Shown in pieces: positions 52,714 through 60,963 of a DNA stretch of 64,000 nucleotides; the stretch's first letter is position 1, and every line of letters begins with the position of its first letter. Made by a program: the position numbers and the translations under genes. This DNA comes from Ravibacter sp964562455. GTDB taxonomy: Bacteria > Bacteroidota > Bacteroidia > Cytophagales > Spirosomataceae. The notes beneath the pieces are model-generated. The model was not told where the DNA came from and ran no database searches. It saw nothing but the letters and a program-made list of their open reading frames with translations. The stretch lies in contig CAZLTN010000008.1 of the NCBI GenBank assembly GCA_964562455.1, positions 38,697-102,696 on the forward strand, read 5' to 3'.

Positions 52714-54837
52714 CTACTTCCAGGTCAAACCGAAATTCTTAAACATGAACGCATACATATCCGCTGCCGTCTCCAGCGCTTTGCGTGTATTGCTCGCACC
52801 ATGTCCTGAATTGGTATCGATACGGATCAGCAACGGGTAATCCGACGATGCCCCGGCCTTAGCCTGCAGCTCTGCTGCATACTTGAATGAGTGTGCAGGC
52901 ACAACCCGGTCGTCATGATCGGCGGTAGTGACCAGGATGGCCGGGTACTTCCCGCCGGTCTTTATATTATGCAAAGGCGAATAACCGTACAACACCCTGA
53001 ACTCATCTTCATTTTCGCTGCTGCCGTAATCGGCTATCCAGTTCCAGCCGATCGTAAACTTATGGAAGCGGAGCATGTCCATTACCCCTACCGCGGGCAG
53101 GCCCACCCTGAAAAGATCAGGTCGCTGGTTGGCGACTGCGCCCACGAGAAGCCCGCCGTTCGATCCTCCTTGCAGAGCCAGCCTTTCCGGGGAAGTATAT
53201 TTTTCCCGGATCAGGTATTCGGCTGCCGCTATAAAGTCGTCAAATACATTTTGTTTCCTTAGCTTCATGCCCTGCTCGTGCCAGGCTTCTCCATATTCGC
53301 CGCCGCCTCTCAGGTTTGCCTGGGCGTACACGCCTCCCTGGTCGAGGAAACTGATACGGGTAGCACTGAAGGAAGGGTCAAGGGAAATATTAAATCCGCC
53401 GTACCCATAGAGTACAGTCGGATTGACACCATCCTGTTTCAGCCCTTTTTTGAAGGTGATGAACATAGGAATGCCCGTTCCGTCCTTGCTTTTGAAGAAC
53501 ACCTGCCGGGTCTCATAATCCTCCGGATTAAACGCTACTTCGGGCGCCCTGAAAACCCGGCTTGTCCCCTGCGTCACGCTATAACGGAAGATAGTTGGCG
53601 GATAGCTGAAGGAAGTATAAGTGTAAAACACTGATTCATCTTCCTTTTCACCTGAAAAGCCCGCGACTGTTCCGAGACCGGGCAGCAGCACATTTCTTTC
53701 AAATTTGCCGTTAAGGCCGTAAACATTCACAACTGACGTTACATCTTTGGTATAAGTTGCGAACAGCTTCCCTCCTCCCGTTGTAACCGACTTCAGGGGA
53801 TCGGCCTGCTCAGTAAGAATCGACTGCCGTGCTTTGTCGCTGAACCTGAACAGGTCTACTTTTCCCCTCGGCGCGTTTTCGTTGGTTTCCAGCAGGAAGC
53901 CTTCGGGGACATTATCCACGACAGAGTAGCTAAAATCGGTAATTTCTGTTACAGCCTGCTCGAAATCCGAAGCACCCCTGGCCCGGTAATAAAGCGCATT
54001 GCCGTCCTTTCCTTTTCCGCGGTCGCTGATGTAGAGTACGAGATAGCGCTCATCACGCGTGGTGAAAGCCAGGTGAAACCTGTGCAGGTTCTCTTTGTCT
54101 TCATAAACCAGCTCGTCTGCCGACTGGGCAGTGCCGATCTTATGAAAAAAAACCTGGTGATTTTCATTTTTTGCAGCCAGGGCGCTTCCTTCAGGCTCCG
54201 GGTACCTGCTGTAATAAAAACCATCGCCCTGCCATGCCACTCCCGATACCTTCACCCAATCGAGGCGATCGGGCAGCATTTCCAGCCTCGAAAGGTCCAT
54301 TACCCGGAATTCCTGCCAGTCGGAACCGCCTTTTGAAGTACCTACTACCGCATAGCGACCATTTCTCGAAAGGCTGAATACTTTCAGCACAGTAGTCCCG
54401 TCGGCCGAAAGCTTATTGGGATCGATCACCACCTCGGGTTCTCCGTCCAGCCCTTTCTGACGGTACAGCACGGCCTGGTTCTGAAGTCCGTCGTTTTTCG
54501 AATAGTAATAATAATCTCCTTTTTTCTCCGGCGCCGAATACTTCGGATAGTTGTAATACTTTTCCAGGTCGGCCAGTATTTTTCCGCGAAACGGGATATT
54601 TTCAAGATAAGCAAACGTTACTTCGTTCTGCTTTTTCACCCATGCTTTTGTTTCTTCCGAGCGGTCGTCCTCCAGCCATCTGTAAGGATCATCCACCTTC
54701 ACTCCATGGTAAATATCGTGGTGATCGACCTTCGCAGTAGAAGGGTAATGGATCTTCTGGGCTCCGACATCTCTGCCGCCTATTGTTCCGAGTATTCCGG
54801 TCATTGCTAAAATGTTACTGGATTTAAAAATGTTCAT
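52714..54837 (-). CDS. Prolyl oligopeptidase family S9A peptidase
   Basis: 707 residues. N-terminal propeller from about residue 30 (HHDIYHGVKVDDPYRWLEDD at its start), then the alpha/beta-hydrolase. Catalytic Ser559 in GGSNGGLLVGA, Asp in TADHDDRVVPAHSFKYA and His in NSGHGASNT. The N-terminus (ILAMTGILGTIGGRDVGAQ) looks like an export signal, so it likely works in the periplasm on short proline-containing peptides. Convergent with the DUF5686 gene across the repeat gap. Confidence 0.93.
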   Translation of the reverse strand: MNIFKSSNILAMTGILGTIGGRDVGAQKIHYPSTAKVDHHDIYHGVKVDDPYRWLEDDRSEETKAWVKKQNEVTFAYLENIPFRGKILADLEKYYNYPKYSAPEKKGDYYYYSKNDGLQNQAVLYRQKGLDGEPEVVIDPNKLSADGTTVLKVFSLSRNGRYAVVGTSKGGSDWQEFRVMDLSRLEMLPDRLDWVKVSGVAWQGDGFYYSRYPEPEGSALAAKNENHQVFFHKIGTAQSADELVYEDKENLHRFHLAFTTRDERYLVLYISDRGKGKDGNALYYRARGASDFEQAVTEITDFSYSVVDNVPEGFLLETNENAPRGKVDLFRFSDKARQSILTEQADPLKSVTTGGGKLFATYTKDVTSVVNVYGLNGKFERNVLLPGLGTVAGFSGEKEDESVFYTYTSFSYPPTIFRYSVTQGTSRVFRAPEVAFNPEDYETRQVFFKSKDGTGIPMFITFKKGLKQDGVNPTVLYGYGGFNISLDPSFSATRISFLDQGGVYAQANLRGGGEYGEAWHEQGMKLRKQNVFDDFIAAAEYLIREKYTSPERLALQGGSNGGLLVGAVANQRPDLFRVGLPAVGVMDMLRFHKFTIGWNWIADYGSSENEDEFRVLYGYSPLHNIKTGGKYPAILVTTADHDDRVVPAHSFKYAAELQAKAGASSDYPLLIRIDTNSGHGASNTRKALETAADMYAFMFKNFGLTWK

Positions 54838-55011
54838 TGATCTTAATGTTGATAAAGCTGTAAAATCCTGCCGCCAAATAAGAGTAATAACATATCTTAT
54901 CCAAATATGCGGTTTCCTTCCTCCTCTTCACCCTTTGGAATATCGATTTTGAGCCGTCTTTTCGCCAATTTCTCCTAACTTTAGCTAAAAGCTATTCAAA
55001 TACCCGCGTAC

Positions 55012-55030
55012 AGCCGGAAGGCTTGCGGCT
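55012..55030. repeat. REP-like palindrome upstream of mgsA
   Basis: AGCCGGAAG-G-CTTGCGGCT, 9-bp stem with one mismatch, followed by TCATATCGC as at 48423. The sequence from here to the mgsA ATG also resembles that before the gene at 48527. Confidence 0.7.
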
Positions 55031-55082
55031 TCATATCGCAAAACAATTATCCAGATAACAGCCTATTAAATATTTTATACAC

Positions 55083-55535
55083 ATGAATACTTTCAGGACT
55101 ATCCCGGCCAGCAAGCACATCGCCCTCGTCGCACACGACAACCGGAAGGACGAACTGCTCGAATGGGCCGTTGCCAATAAACGAGCCTTATCTACGCACC
55201 AACTGTATGCCACCGGCACTACAGGCAAGTTGCTGGAGGGACATCTCGGCCAATCCATTACAAAGCTGCTGAGCGGACCGCTGGGAGGCGACCAGCAGCT
55301 CGGCGCCTTAATCGCAGAGAAGAAGATCGACGTGATGATTTTCTTCTGGGACCCGCTTTCCGCGCAGCCGCACGACCCCGACATAAAGGCTTTGCTCAGG
55401 CTTTGTGTAGTCTGGAATATCCCCCTCGCCTGCGACAGCGCTACTGCCGATTTCCTTTTCACCTCTCCATTTATGTCAGGAGAGTACCGGTCCCGGCAAA
55501 CCGACTTCTCCGATTACCTTTTACGAAAAATATGA
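55083..55535 (+). CDS. mgsA: Methylglyoxal synthase
   Basis: 150 residues. IALVAHDNRKDELLEWA, the phosphate loop YATGTTGKLL, LSGPLGGDQQLGALIAEKK, IFFWDPLSAQPHDPDIKALL (with the conserved His and Asp) and CDSATADFL. It makes methylglyoxal from dihydroxyacetone phosphate, relieving sugar-phosphate stress. First gene of a plus-strand run; a thioredoxin-like gene starts 59 bases on. Confidence 0.95.
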   Translation: MNTFRTIPASKHIALVAHDNRKDELLEWAVANKRALSTHQLYATGTTGKLLEGHLGQSITKLLSGPLGGDQQLGALIAEKKIDVMIFFWDPLSAQPHDPDIKALLRLCVVWNIPLACDSATADFLFTSPFMSGEYRSRQTDFSDYLLRKI

Positions 55536-55594
55536 ACTATTGCAGGCACAGGGTGTTTATATAAATATATTCAATTTCCTTAAAATGCGTATCT

Positions 55595-56212
55595 GTGAGT
55601 ACTGAAAGTAAGCTATCTCTCTTTGCCGCCGAAAGTCTGAAGTCTGTTTTTTCTTATCCGGAGTATATGGCCCTGATGGAAAGCCTGGTAAAAGAGGGCA
55701 AAACCACCGGTCCGAAGCAAAACGCGGATTACGCCGCCTATACCCGGCTTAACCTGGCCAGAATGCAACGTCTCAACAAGACGACCGTCATAGAGCCGGG
55801 GCTGGAAGAAACCATAAAATCGATAGCGGCTAGCCAAAAGTGGTATATCCTGACGGAAGCCTGGTGCGGCGACGCCGCGCAATGCGTTCCGGTTATCGCC
55901 AAAGCTGTTGCCCTCAACACCAACATATCGTTGACGCTCATGCTGCGCGACGAGAACCCGGATGTGATGAGCCGGTATCTGACAAACGGAGGAAAATCGA
56001 TCCCTAAGCTGATCGCATTGGATGAGGAGGAAAATGAACTCTTTACCTGGGGGCCCCGGCCTTCAGGCGCCCAGGAGCTCTACGCCGCTTTTATGGCTGA
56101 ACCCGGCAGGCCATACTCCGAGCTGACGGAGGCGCTGCAAAGGTGGTATCATACCGACAAAACGCTTTCTCTTCAGAAAGAACTGCTTACTGCGATTAAA
56201 AATTCGCTGTAA
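55595..56212 (+). CDS. Thioredoxin-fold protein with an altered active site
   Basis: 205 residues from a GTG at 55595; the nearest ATG (55585) is out of frame. N-terminal helical region, then a thioredoxin-like core from about residue 80: YILTEAWCGDAAQCVPVIAK, IPKLIALDEEENELFTWGPR. The usual CxxC is replaced by WCGDAAQC, two Cys five residues apart. This WCGDAAQ pattern is common in a Bacteroidota thioredoxin family, but the second Cys position is not the classical one. Redox role uncertain; cytosolic. Confidence 0.83.
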   Translation: MSTESKLSLFAAESLKSVFSYPEYMALMESLVKEGKTTGPKQNADYAAYTRLNLARMQRLNKTTVIEPGLEETIKSIAASQKWYILTEAWCGDAAQCVPVIAKAVALNTNISLTLMLRDENPDVMSRYLTNGGKSIPKLIALDEEENELFTWGPRPSGAQELYAAFMAEPGRPYSELTEALQRWYHTDKTLSLQKELLTAIKNSL

Positions 56213-56228
56213 GGTCGCTGAAAACGTC

Positions 56229-56236
56229 TATTTTTG
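56229..56236 (+). promoter_or_regulatory. Candidate -7 box for the NuoI-like gene
   Basis: TATTTTTG matches TAnnTTTG, 29 bases before the ATG at 56265. It suggests transcription separate from the thioredoxin-like gene, whose stop is at 56212. Confidence 0.45.
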
Positions 56237-56264
56237 CACCTCTGAGTTAGACAGTGCTGAAGTT

Positions 56265-58110
56265 ATGGCCGGCTATTTTAAAAATATTGCTGAGGGAGTT
56301 AAATCCACACTGACCGGTATGGGGCTTACGTTGCGCCATGCCCGGGATGCCCGCAGACGCCGTAAAGCCAATAACATACAGTTAAATAACTTTTTCGAGG
56401 TACAGACAGGCATGGTGACTGTACAATACCCGCAGGAAACCATTCCTATCCCCGACAACGGCCGTTATCGCCTTCACAACGAGATCGAAGACTGCATCGT
56501 ATGCGATAAATGCGCCAAAGTTTGTCCGGTAGATTGTATAGATATCGAGCCGATCAAAGCTACGGAAGAAGTAGGCCGGGCCTCCGACGGATCGGTTATC
56601 AGGCTGTATGCTGCGAAGTTCGATATCGATATGGCAAAATGTTGCTATTGCGGACTGTGTACCACGGTTTGCCCGACAGAATGCCTTACGATGACCAAGA
56701 CTTTCGACTACAGCGAATTCGACGTCAGGGAAATGGTTTATGCCTATAGCAATCTTACACCTGAAGAAGCTCAGGAAAAAAGGGAATTGCTGGAGCAGTT
56801 CCAGATGGAGAAAGCTCAGGGTAAAGCCCGTGCCGCCGCTCCTGCCGAAGCGCCCGCTACAGCAGCCAAACCGGCTTTCAGGCCTGTAATGAAGCCAAAA
56901 GCAGCGTCTGCTCCCACAGGGGAAGCTAATAAAGAAATAGAAAAGCCGACAAAATCCACTATGCCGTTTCATCCACGAAACTGGACCTCCGATCTTATCC
57001 AGAACCCGGAAAGACTTTACTTCGCTTACGGAAAACAGCAAACATTAAAACACCCCGCCGGCGCTACCGACCCGATACAATCAGCGATAAAAGCAGCCTC
57101 TGCAGCGGGATTCCGTCCCACAATAAAGCCGGCGGCTGCAACACCACCACCAGGCGCTCCAACGACTCCAAAACCGGCTTTCAGGCCGACCATGAAGCCG
57201 AAATGGGACGTAGCAGCAGATACCGAAAAAACTACGGAAGCTCTAAAACCCGCTTTCAGGCCGACCATGAAGCCGAAAGGGGACGTAGCGACAGAACCGG
57301 AAAATAAAACGGAAGCTCCAAAACCCGCTTTCAGGCCGACCATGAAGCCGAAAGGGGACGTAGCAGCAGAACCGGAAAATAAAACGGAAGCTCCAAAACC
57401 CGCTTTCAGGCCGACCATGANNNNNNNNNNNNNNNNNNNNNNNNNNNNNNNNNNNNNNNNNNNNNNNNNNNNNNNNNNNNNNNNNNNNNNNNNNNNNNNN
57501 NNNNNNNNNNNNNNNNNNNNCAGAACCGGAAAATAAAACGGAAGCTCCAAAACCCGCTTTCAGGCCGACCATGAAGCCGAAAGGGGACGTAGCAGCAGAA
57601 CCGGAAAATAAAACGGAAGCTCCAAAACCCGCTTTCAGGCCGACTATGAAGTCCCGGACGCCGGAAACGACGGGTATTGCAGAAACTACCGACGCGCCGA
57701 AGCCTGTTTTCAGGCCTACGACCATAAAGCCAAAAGGGGCCGGCACACCCGGGAAAACTTTGGAAACTTCTAATCCGGCTTTCCGGCCTACTGCGGATTT
57801 CAGTGTTTCCCAGCCTGGCAGCAGACCCGCTTTCAGGCCGCAGTCTGTCACAGAAAATGATCATAGCCCTGCGACGCCGACTAACACTAAGTTCAGTCCC
57901 GCAGGTTATAAGCCCCTGAAATCAGCCGCACGTCCGTCCTTCGGGATGAAGCTGCCCCCCGCTTTGATTGCTCCGCAGCAGCCGGTTGCAGACCGTCCTG
58001 AAACTGAATCAAAGCAGGCAGCATCTGCTCCTGAAACTCCTGCCGCGCCTGTTCAACCGGCCGACAGGCCGAAAGCAGCGTTCAGGCCTACGATGAAACC
58101 CAAAAAATAG
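56265..58110 (+). CDS. nuoI: NuoI-like 4Fe-4S protein with long FRPTMKPK-repeat tail (spans assembly gap)
   Basis: Residues 1-165 match the complex I subunit NuoI: LRHARDARRRRKANNIQLNN, then CIVCDKCAKVCP (Cys77, 80, 83, 87) and CCYCGLCTTVCP (Cys126, 129, 132, 136), the two 4Fe-4S sites that pass electrons from NADH to quinone. From about 170 the chain is low-complexity and rich in Pro, Lys and Ala, with at least eleven FRP(T)-type motifs, several in exact 25-residue units. A 100-N gap (57421-57520) shifts the apparent frame; the stop at 57536 is an artefact and the true end is the TAG at 58110. No other nuo gene is in the window. The tail is not normal for NuoI. Confidence 0.85.
57177..57630 (+). 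repeat. 75-bp coding tandem repeat
   Basis: Units of exactly 75 bp (25 residues, AFRPTMKPKGDVAAEPENKT...) start at 57177, 57252, 57327 and 57402 (cut by the gap), and at 57556 after it. Units 2, 3 and the post-gap unit are nearly identical at DNA level, so the expansion is recent. Confidence 0.95.
57421..57520. other. Assembly gap of exactly 100 N inside the nuoI repeat
   Basis: The flanks fit the 75-bp unit: the shortest in-phase filling is 21 bp, and any whole number of 75-bp units can be added. 100 is not of the form 21+75k, so N count is a placeholder. Confidence 0.95.
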
Positions 58111-58122
58111 CGTTCACCCGGT

Positions 58123-58491
58123 ATGAGATTATTCGGCAATATAATATGGCTGATATTCGGAGGGTTTGCCACCGCGCTCGAATACGCAATCTCGGGCCTC
58201 GCCCTTTGTATTTCGATTGTAGGTATTCCGTTCGGGCTGCAGTGCTTCAAACTGGCGGCATTGATGTTATTCCCCTTCGGTCGCCAGATCAGGAGCAGCA
58301 GAGAAGTCCCCGGCTGCCTGTCCCTGCCGTTCAATATTGTCTGGGTCATCTTTTCTGGCTTCTGGATTGCCATTACGCACTTCTTTTTCGGCGTATTGCT
58401 TGCCATCACCATCGTCGGCCTGCCTTTCGCAAAACAGCATTTCAAATTTATGAGGCTGTCGTTTGCACCCTTCGGAAAAGATATCATCTGA
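58123..58491 (+). CDS. YccF-family inner-membrane protein
   Basis: 122 residues in two matching halves, each with a hydrophobic hairpin and GLPF/GIPF turn: IIWLIFGGFATALEYAISGL...IVGIPFGLQCFKLA and FNIVWVIFSGFWIAITHFFF...IVGLPFAKQHFKFM. Each half ends in PFG (FPFGRQI; APFGKDI). This is the standard YccF duplication. Function unknown. Starts 12 bases after the NuoI-like gene, so probably in the same transcript. Confidence 0.92.
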   Translation: MRLFGNIIWLIFGGFATALEYAISGLALCISIVGIPFGLQCFKLAALMLFPFGRQIRSSREVPGCLSLPFNIVWVIFSGFWIAITHFFFGVLLAITIVGLPFAKQHFKFMRLSFAPFGKDII

Positions 58492-58572
58492 TGAAGATGT
58501 TAAAAAAGCATACAAACTGCTGCGTTGTTCAGAAACATACAGTCAGAGAAACACCCTTTTTATTACTATTGA

Positions 58573-59718
58573 ATGAATTTCCTTCTCCGGCATATCAGTA
58601 CCATCCTGGAAGGCTACAACGCCGAAATCCCGCTTTCGGTATACCTTAAAAGCTATTTCAGAAGTTTCCCAAAATTGGGCTCCCGCGACAGGAGAGCCAT
58701 TTCCCAGGCCGTTTACCTGTACTACCGCTATTGCAGGAGGCTTCCCGGCGATCTTGATGTTTTCGAGGTCATATTCAATGCAATACAACATTCCGGTCCG
58801 GGTAGCTCATTCCTGGAAACGATGCTGCTCCGGTATGACGGCAATCTCCCGTTGAAAACCGCGGCAATCATCCTTCCGGAAGAGCAACTTCCTCGACTTT
58901 CCGGGGGAATCGCCCCGAAGGATTGGCACGACAGCTTCCTCGAACAGCCCCAAATGTTCATACGGGCGCGAAAACCGGGCATCCCAGACCAATTACAAAA
59001 AGCCGGAATCCCTTATTCGCATTGTTCCGGCGAAGAATCCGGATTATCGCCCGGCACATGCCTTGCTTTACCCAATGGTACCGATCTCGAAAACCTTCTT
59101 CCCTCAGAAGACTATGTAGTCCAGGACTGGGCGTCGCAGCAGAGCGTACATTTTCTACTGGAAAACTGCGATTTAAAGCCTGGAAAAAGGGTATGGGACT
59201 CTTGTGCCGGAGCCGGCGGAAAATCGCTGATGGTAACCGACCTGGCACCCGGCGTCAAGATACTCGCAACCGATATACGTGCAAGTATCCTGAGCAACCT
59301 GTCCGGGAGATTCAGACGCTATCATCTCCCTGTTCCGAAAACAGTCGTAGCCGACGTTTCAGCTCCTGCCGATCTTCATACGGCAATTCCCCGAGGGAAA
59401 TTCGACCTGATCATCTGCGACGTTCCCTGCTCAGGTAGCGGTACATGGGCGCGTACACCTGAGCAGTACCATTTTTTTAAGGAAGAGTCGCTAAAGACAA
59501 TGTGCGCAAGGCAGTTAAAAATCACCTCGAATGTAGTTCCATTCCTGAGACCAGGCGGAACCCTGGCCTATATAACCTGTTCGGTTTTCGAAGAGGAAAA
59601 CGAAGCTATCGTATCGGCAATTGCCGGTAACCATGACCTTCAGGTAACTTCCATAAAACTGATCGACGGGACAAAAAGCGGGGCCGACAGCATGTTCGTC
59701 GCCCTTCTGCAAAAATAA
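58573..59718 (+). CDS. RsmB/NOL1-family rRNA (cytosine-5) methyltransferase
   Basis: 381 residues. N-terminal helical region (LGSRDRRAISQAVYLYYRYC), then the SAM-binding core DSCAGAGGKSLMVTDL, DVPCSGSGTWARTPEQ and LAYITCSVFEEENEAIV. The two cysteines in PCSGSG and TCS are the catalytic pair of m5C RNA methyltransferases. The N-terminal part is shorter than the NusB-like domain of E. coli RsmB, so the target site is uncertain. Confidence 0.9.
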   Translation: MNFLLRHISTILEGYNAEIPLSVYLKSYFRSFPKLGSRDRRAISQAVYLYYRYCRRLPGDLDVFEVIFNAIQHSGPGSSFLETMLLRYDGNLPLKTAAIILPEEQLPRLSGGIAPKDWHDSFLEQPQMFIRARKPGIPDQLQKAGIPYSHCSGEESGLSPGTCLALPNGTDLENLLPSEDYVVQDWASQQSVHFLLENCDLKPGKRVWDSCAGAGGKSLMVTDLAPGVKILATDIRASILSNLSGRFRRYHLPVPKTVVADVSAPADLHTAIPRGKFDLIICDVPCSGSGTWARTPEQYHFFKEESLKTMCARQLKITSNVVPFLRPGGTLAYITCSVFEEENEAIVSAIAGNHDLQVTSIKLIDGTKSGADSMFVALLQK

Positions 59719-59741
59719 GGCGCGCAGTTCGGCGCAGTCCG

Positions 59742-60785
59742 CTACTCCTGCACATTCCGGATTACATTCTTGATATTCAGCTCTATAATCTGGCCCATAG
59801 AGCGGCACTTCAGGTACTTCTCATCGTTAAAGTACCGGGCCAGCCCCGATTTCAGCTCGTCGACTTTTTCGGACGTCGAAGTATAATCCAATATGGATAC
59901 GTCACGCAAAGCAGCCAGCCTGTGCCGTTCGCTCCGTACCTGGTAAATAATGCTCGAATGCTCCTCCTGCTGGTATTGCCTGACGGTCTTTTCGGTCAGG
60001 TATTCCATGGCCAGCTTTACATAAGCATAGTTCTCTTTAAAAAACTGGGGCATGTAAATCTTGGGGTTCCCTTCATAAAACTGCTGATCGAAGTCGATGG
60101 CACGCAGCTTGAACTGGAAGTCGTCAAAATCGGGCGTAATCTGCATGACGAAGTTATACGCCCGCATGTCTCCCAGAAGCGTTATCAGGCAGCGCTCGTT
60201 AAATTTCACGAACTCCTTTGCAACCCTGGTCATATTATAATCCGGGTGGTTCAGCCTGGTCTTGGCAAATACATCGCCGGGGATACCTGCGATATGCTCT
60301 TCAATGAGGGTCTCTCCGTCTACGACGTAATTAACCTGGTTTGGGGTCAGGATCTCTTCAAGCTCCAGTCCGTAAATACGCGAAGTGTCCGACCTTTTGA
60401 TATAAAAGTAGTCGTATACGTCGTTTAGCCTGTTCACAATTTTCACCCTGAACGGGTTCGAATTGCCGAACATGCAGTAATCGATCCGCTCTATGTATTT
60501 GTGCTCAACCAGCCGGAGATTCCCGGAAGCTTTCAGCATCGCATACGCCATTTTTAAACCGTCGTGGATACGCTTCAGCTCATTGTCCGGGTACAGCGGG
60601 CTTTGCCAAAATGTATCTTTGTCAAACTTATCCAGAACCGGGAACGACTCGTTAAACTGCATCAGGTCGTGGTAACTGATAGGCAATCTTTTTTCACGCT
60701 GGTAAGTACGCAGGTATTTCCGCAGCTCCTGGCTTACCGGTATAATGGGCTTCTTCCTCGAAATAATGACGTTGTCTATCTCCAT
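59742..60785 (-). CDS. Uncharacterised protein with kinase-like residue pattern
   Basis: 347 residues from the ATG at 60785 (a GTG lies one codon upstream). No signal peptide. No family name recognised. Ordered motifs resemble a protein-kinase-like fold: Lys130 in DYFYIKRSDTSR (beta-3 lysine), Glu in GLELEEILTP (helix C), a hinge-like GETLIEEHIAGIPGDVFA, a catalytic-loop-like LLGDMRAYNFVM (Asp206, Asn211) and RAIDFDQQFYEG (Asp231, in the DFG position). I infer an atypical kinase or pseudokinase; substrate unknown. Downstream of the 60836 repeat and convergent with the methyltransferase gene. Confidence 0.75.
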   Translation of the reverse strand: MEIDNVIISRKKPIIPVSQELRKYLRTYQREKRLPISYHDLMQFNESFPVLDKFDKDTFWQSPLYPDNELKRIHDGLKMAYAMLKASGNLRLVEHKYIERIDYCMFGNSNPFRVKIVNRLNDVYDYFYIKRSDTSRIYGLELEEILTPNQVNYVVDGETLIEEHIAGIPGDVFAKTRLNHPDYNMTRVAKEFVKFNERCLITLLGDMRAYNFVMQITPDFDDFQFKLRAIDFDQQFYEGNPKIYMPQFFKENYAYVKLAMEYLTEKTVRQYQQEEHSSIIYQVRSERHRLAALRDVSILDYTSTSEKVDELKSGLARYFNDEKYLKCRSMGQIIELNIKNVIRNVQE

Positions 60786-60835
60786 CACACTCCACGCTTA
60801 ATCACAGCAATTTAACACTATTTTTCAAGACACCT

Positions 60836-60963
60836 CACATCACCTCATCACCTCATCATCACATCATCACATCACCTCATCATCACATCACCACATCATC
60901 ACATCACCTCATCACCACATCATCACATCATCACATCATCACATCACCTCATCATCACATCAT
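60836..60963. repeat. Period-8 degenerate tandem repeat, 16 units
   Basis: Sixteen consecutive 8-bp units fit CWCATCAY (CACATCAC, CTCATCAC, CTCATCAT, CACATCAT) with no unit out of phase. The last unit supplies the TGA stop of dgt on the minus strand. Same family as 13283 and 52522. Confidence 0.95.

Noticed and set aside
56265..57536. NuoI-like protein ending at 57536
   Set aside because: The stop appears only because 100 N shift the frame; the repeat phase shows the frame continues to 58110.
57177..57630. CRISPR-like array
   Set aside because: The 75-bp units are contiguous, in frame and have no variable spacers.
57026..57851. Minus-strand frames with repeated GLKAGFGASVLF segments
   Set aside because: They are the mirror of the 75-bp repeats in the NuoI-like gene; the plus-strand frame has the ferredoxin motifs and a sensible start and stop.
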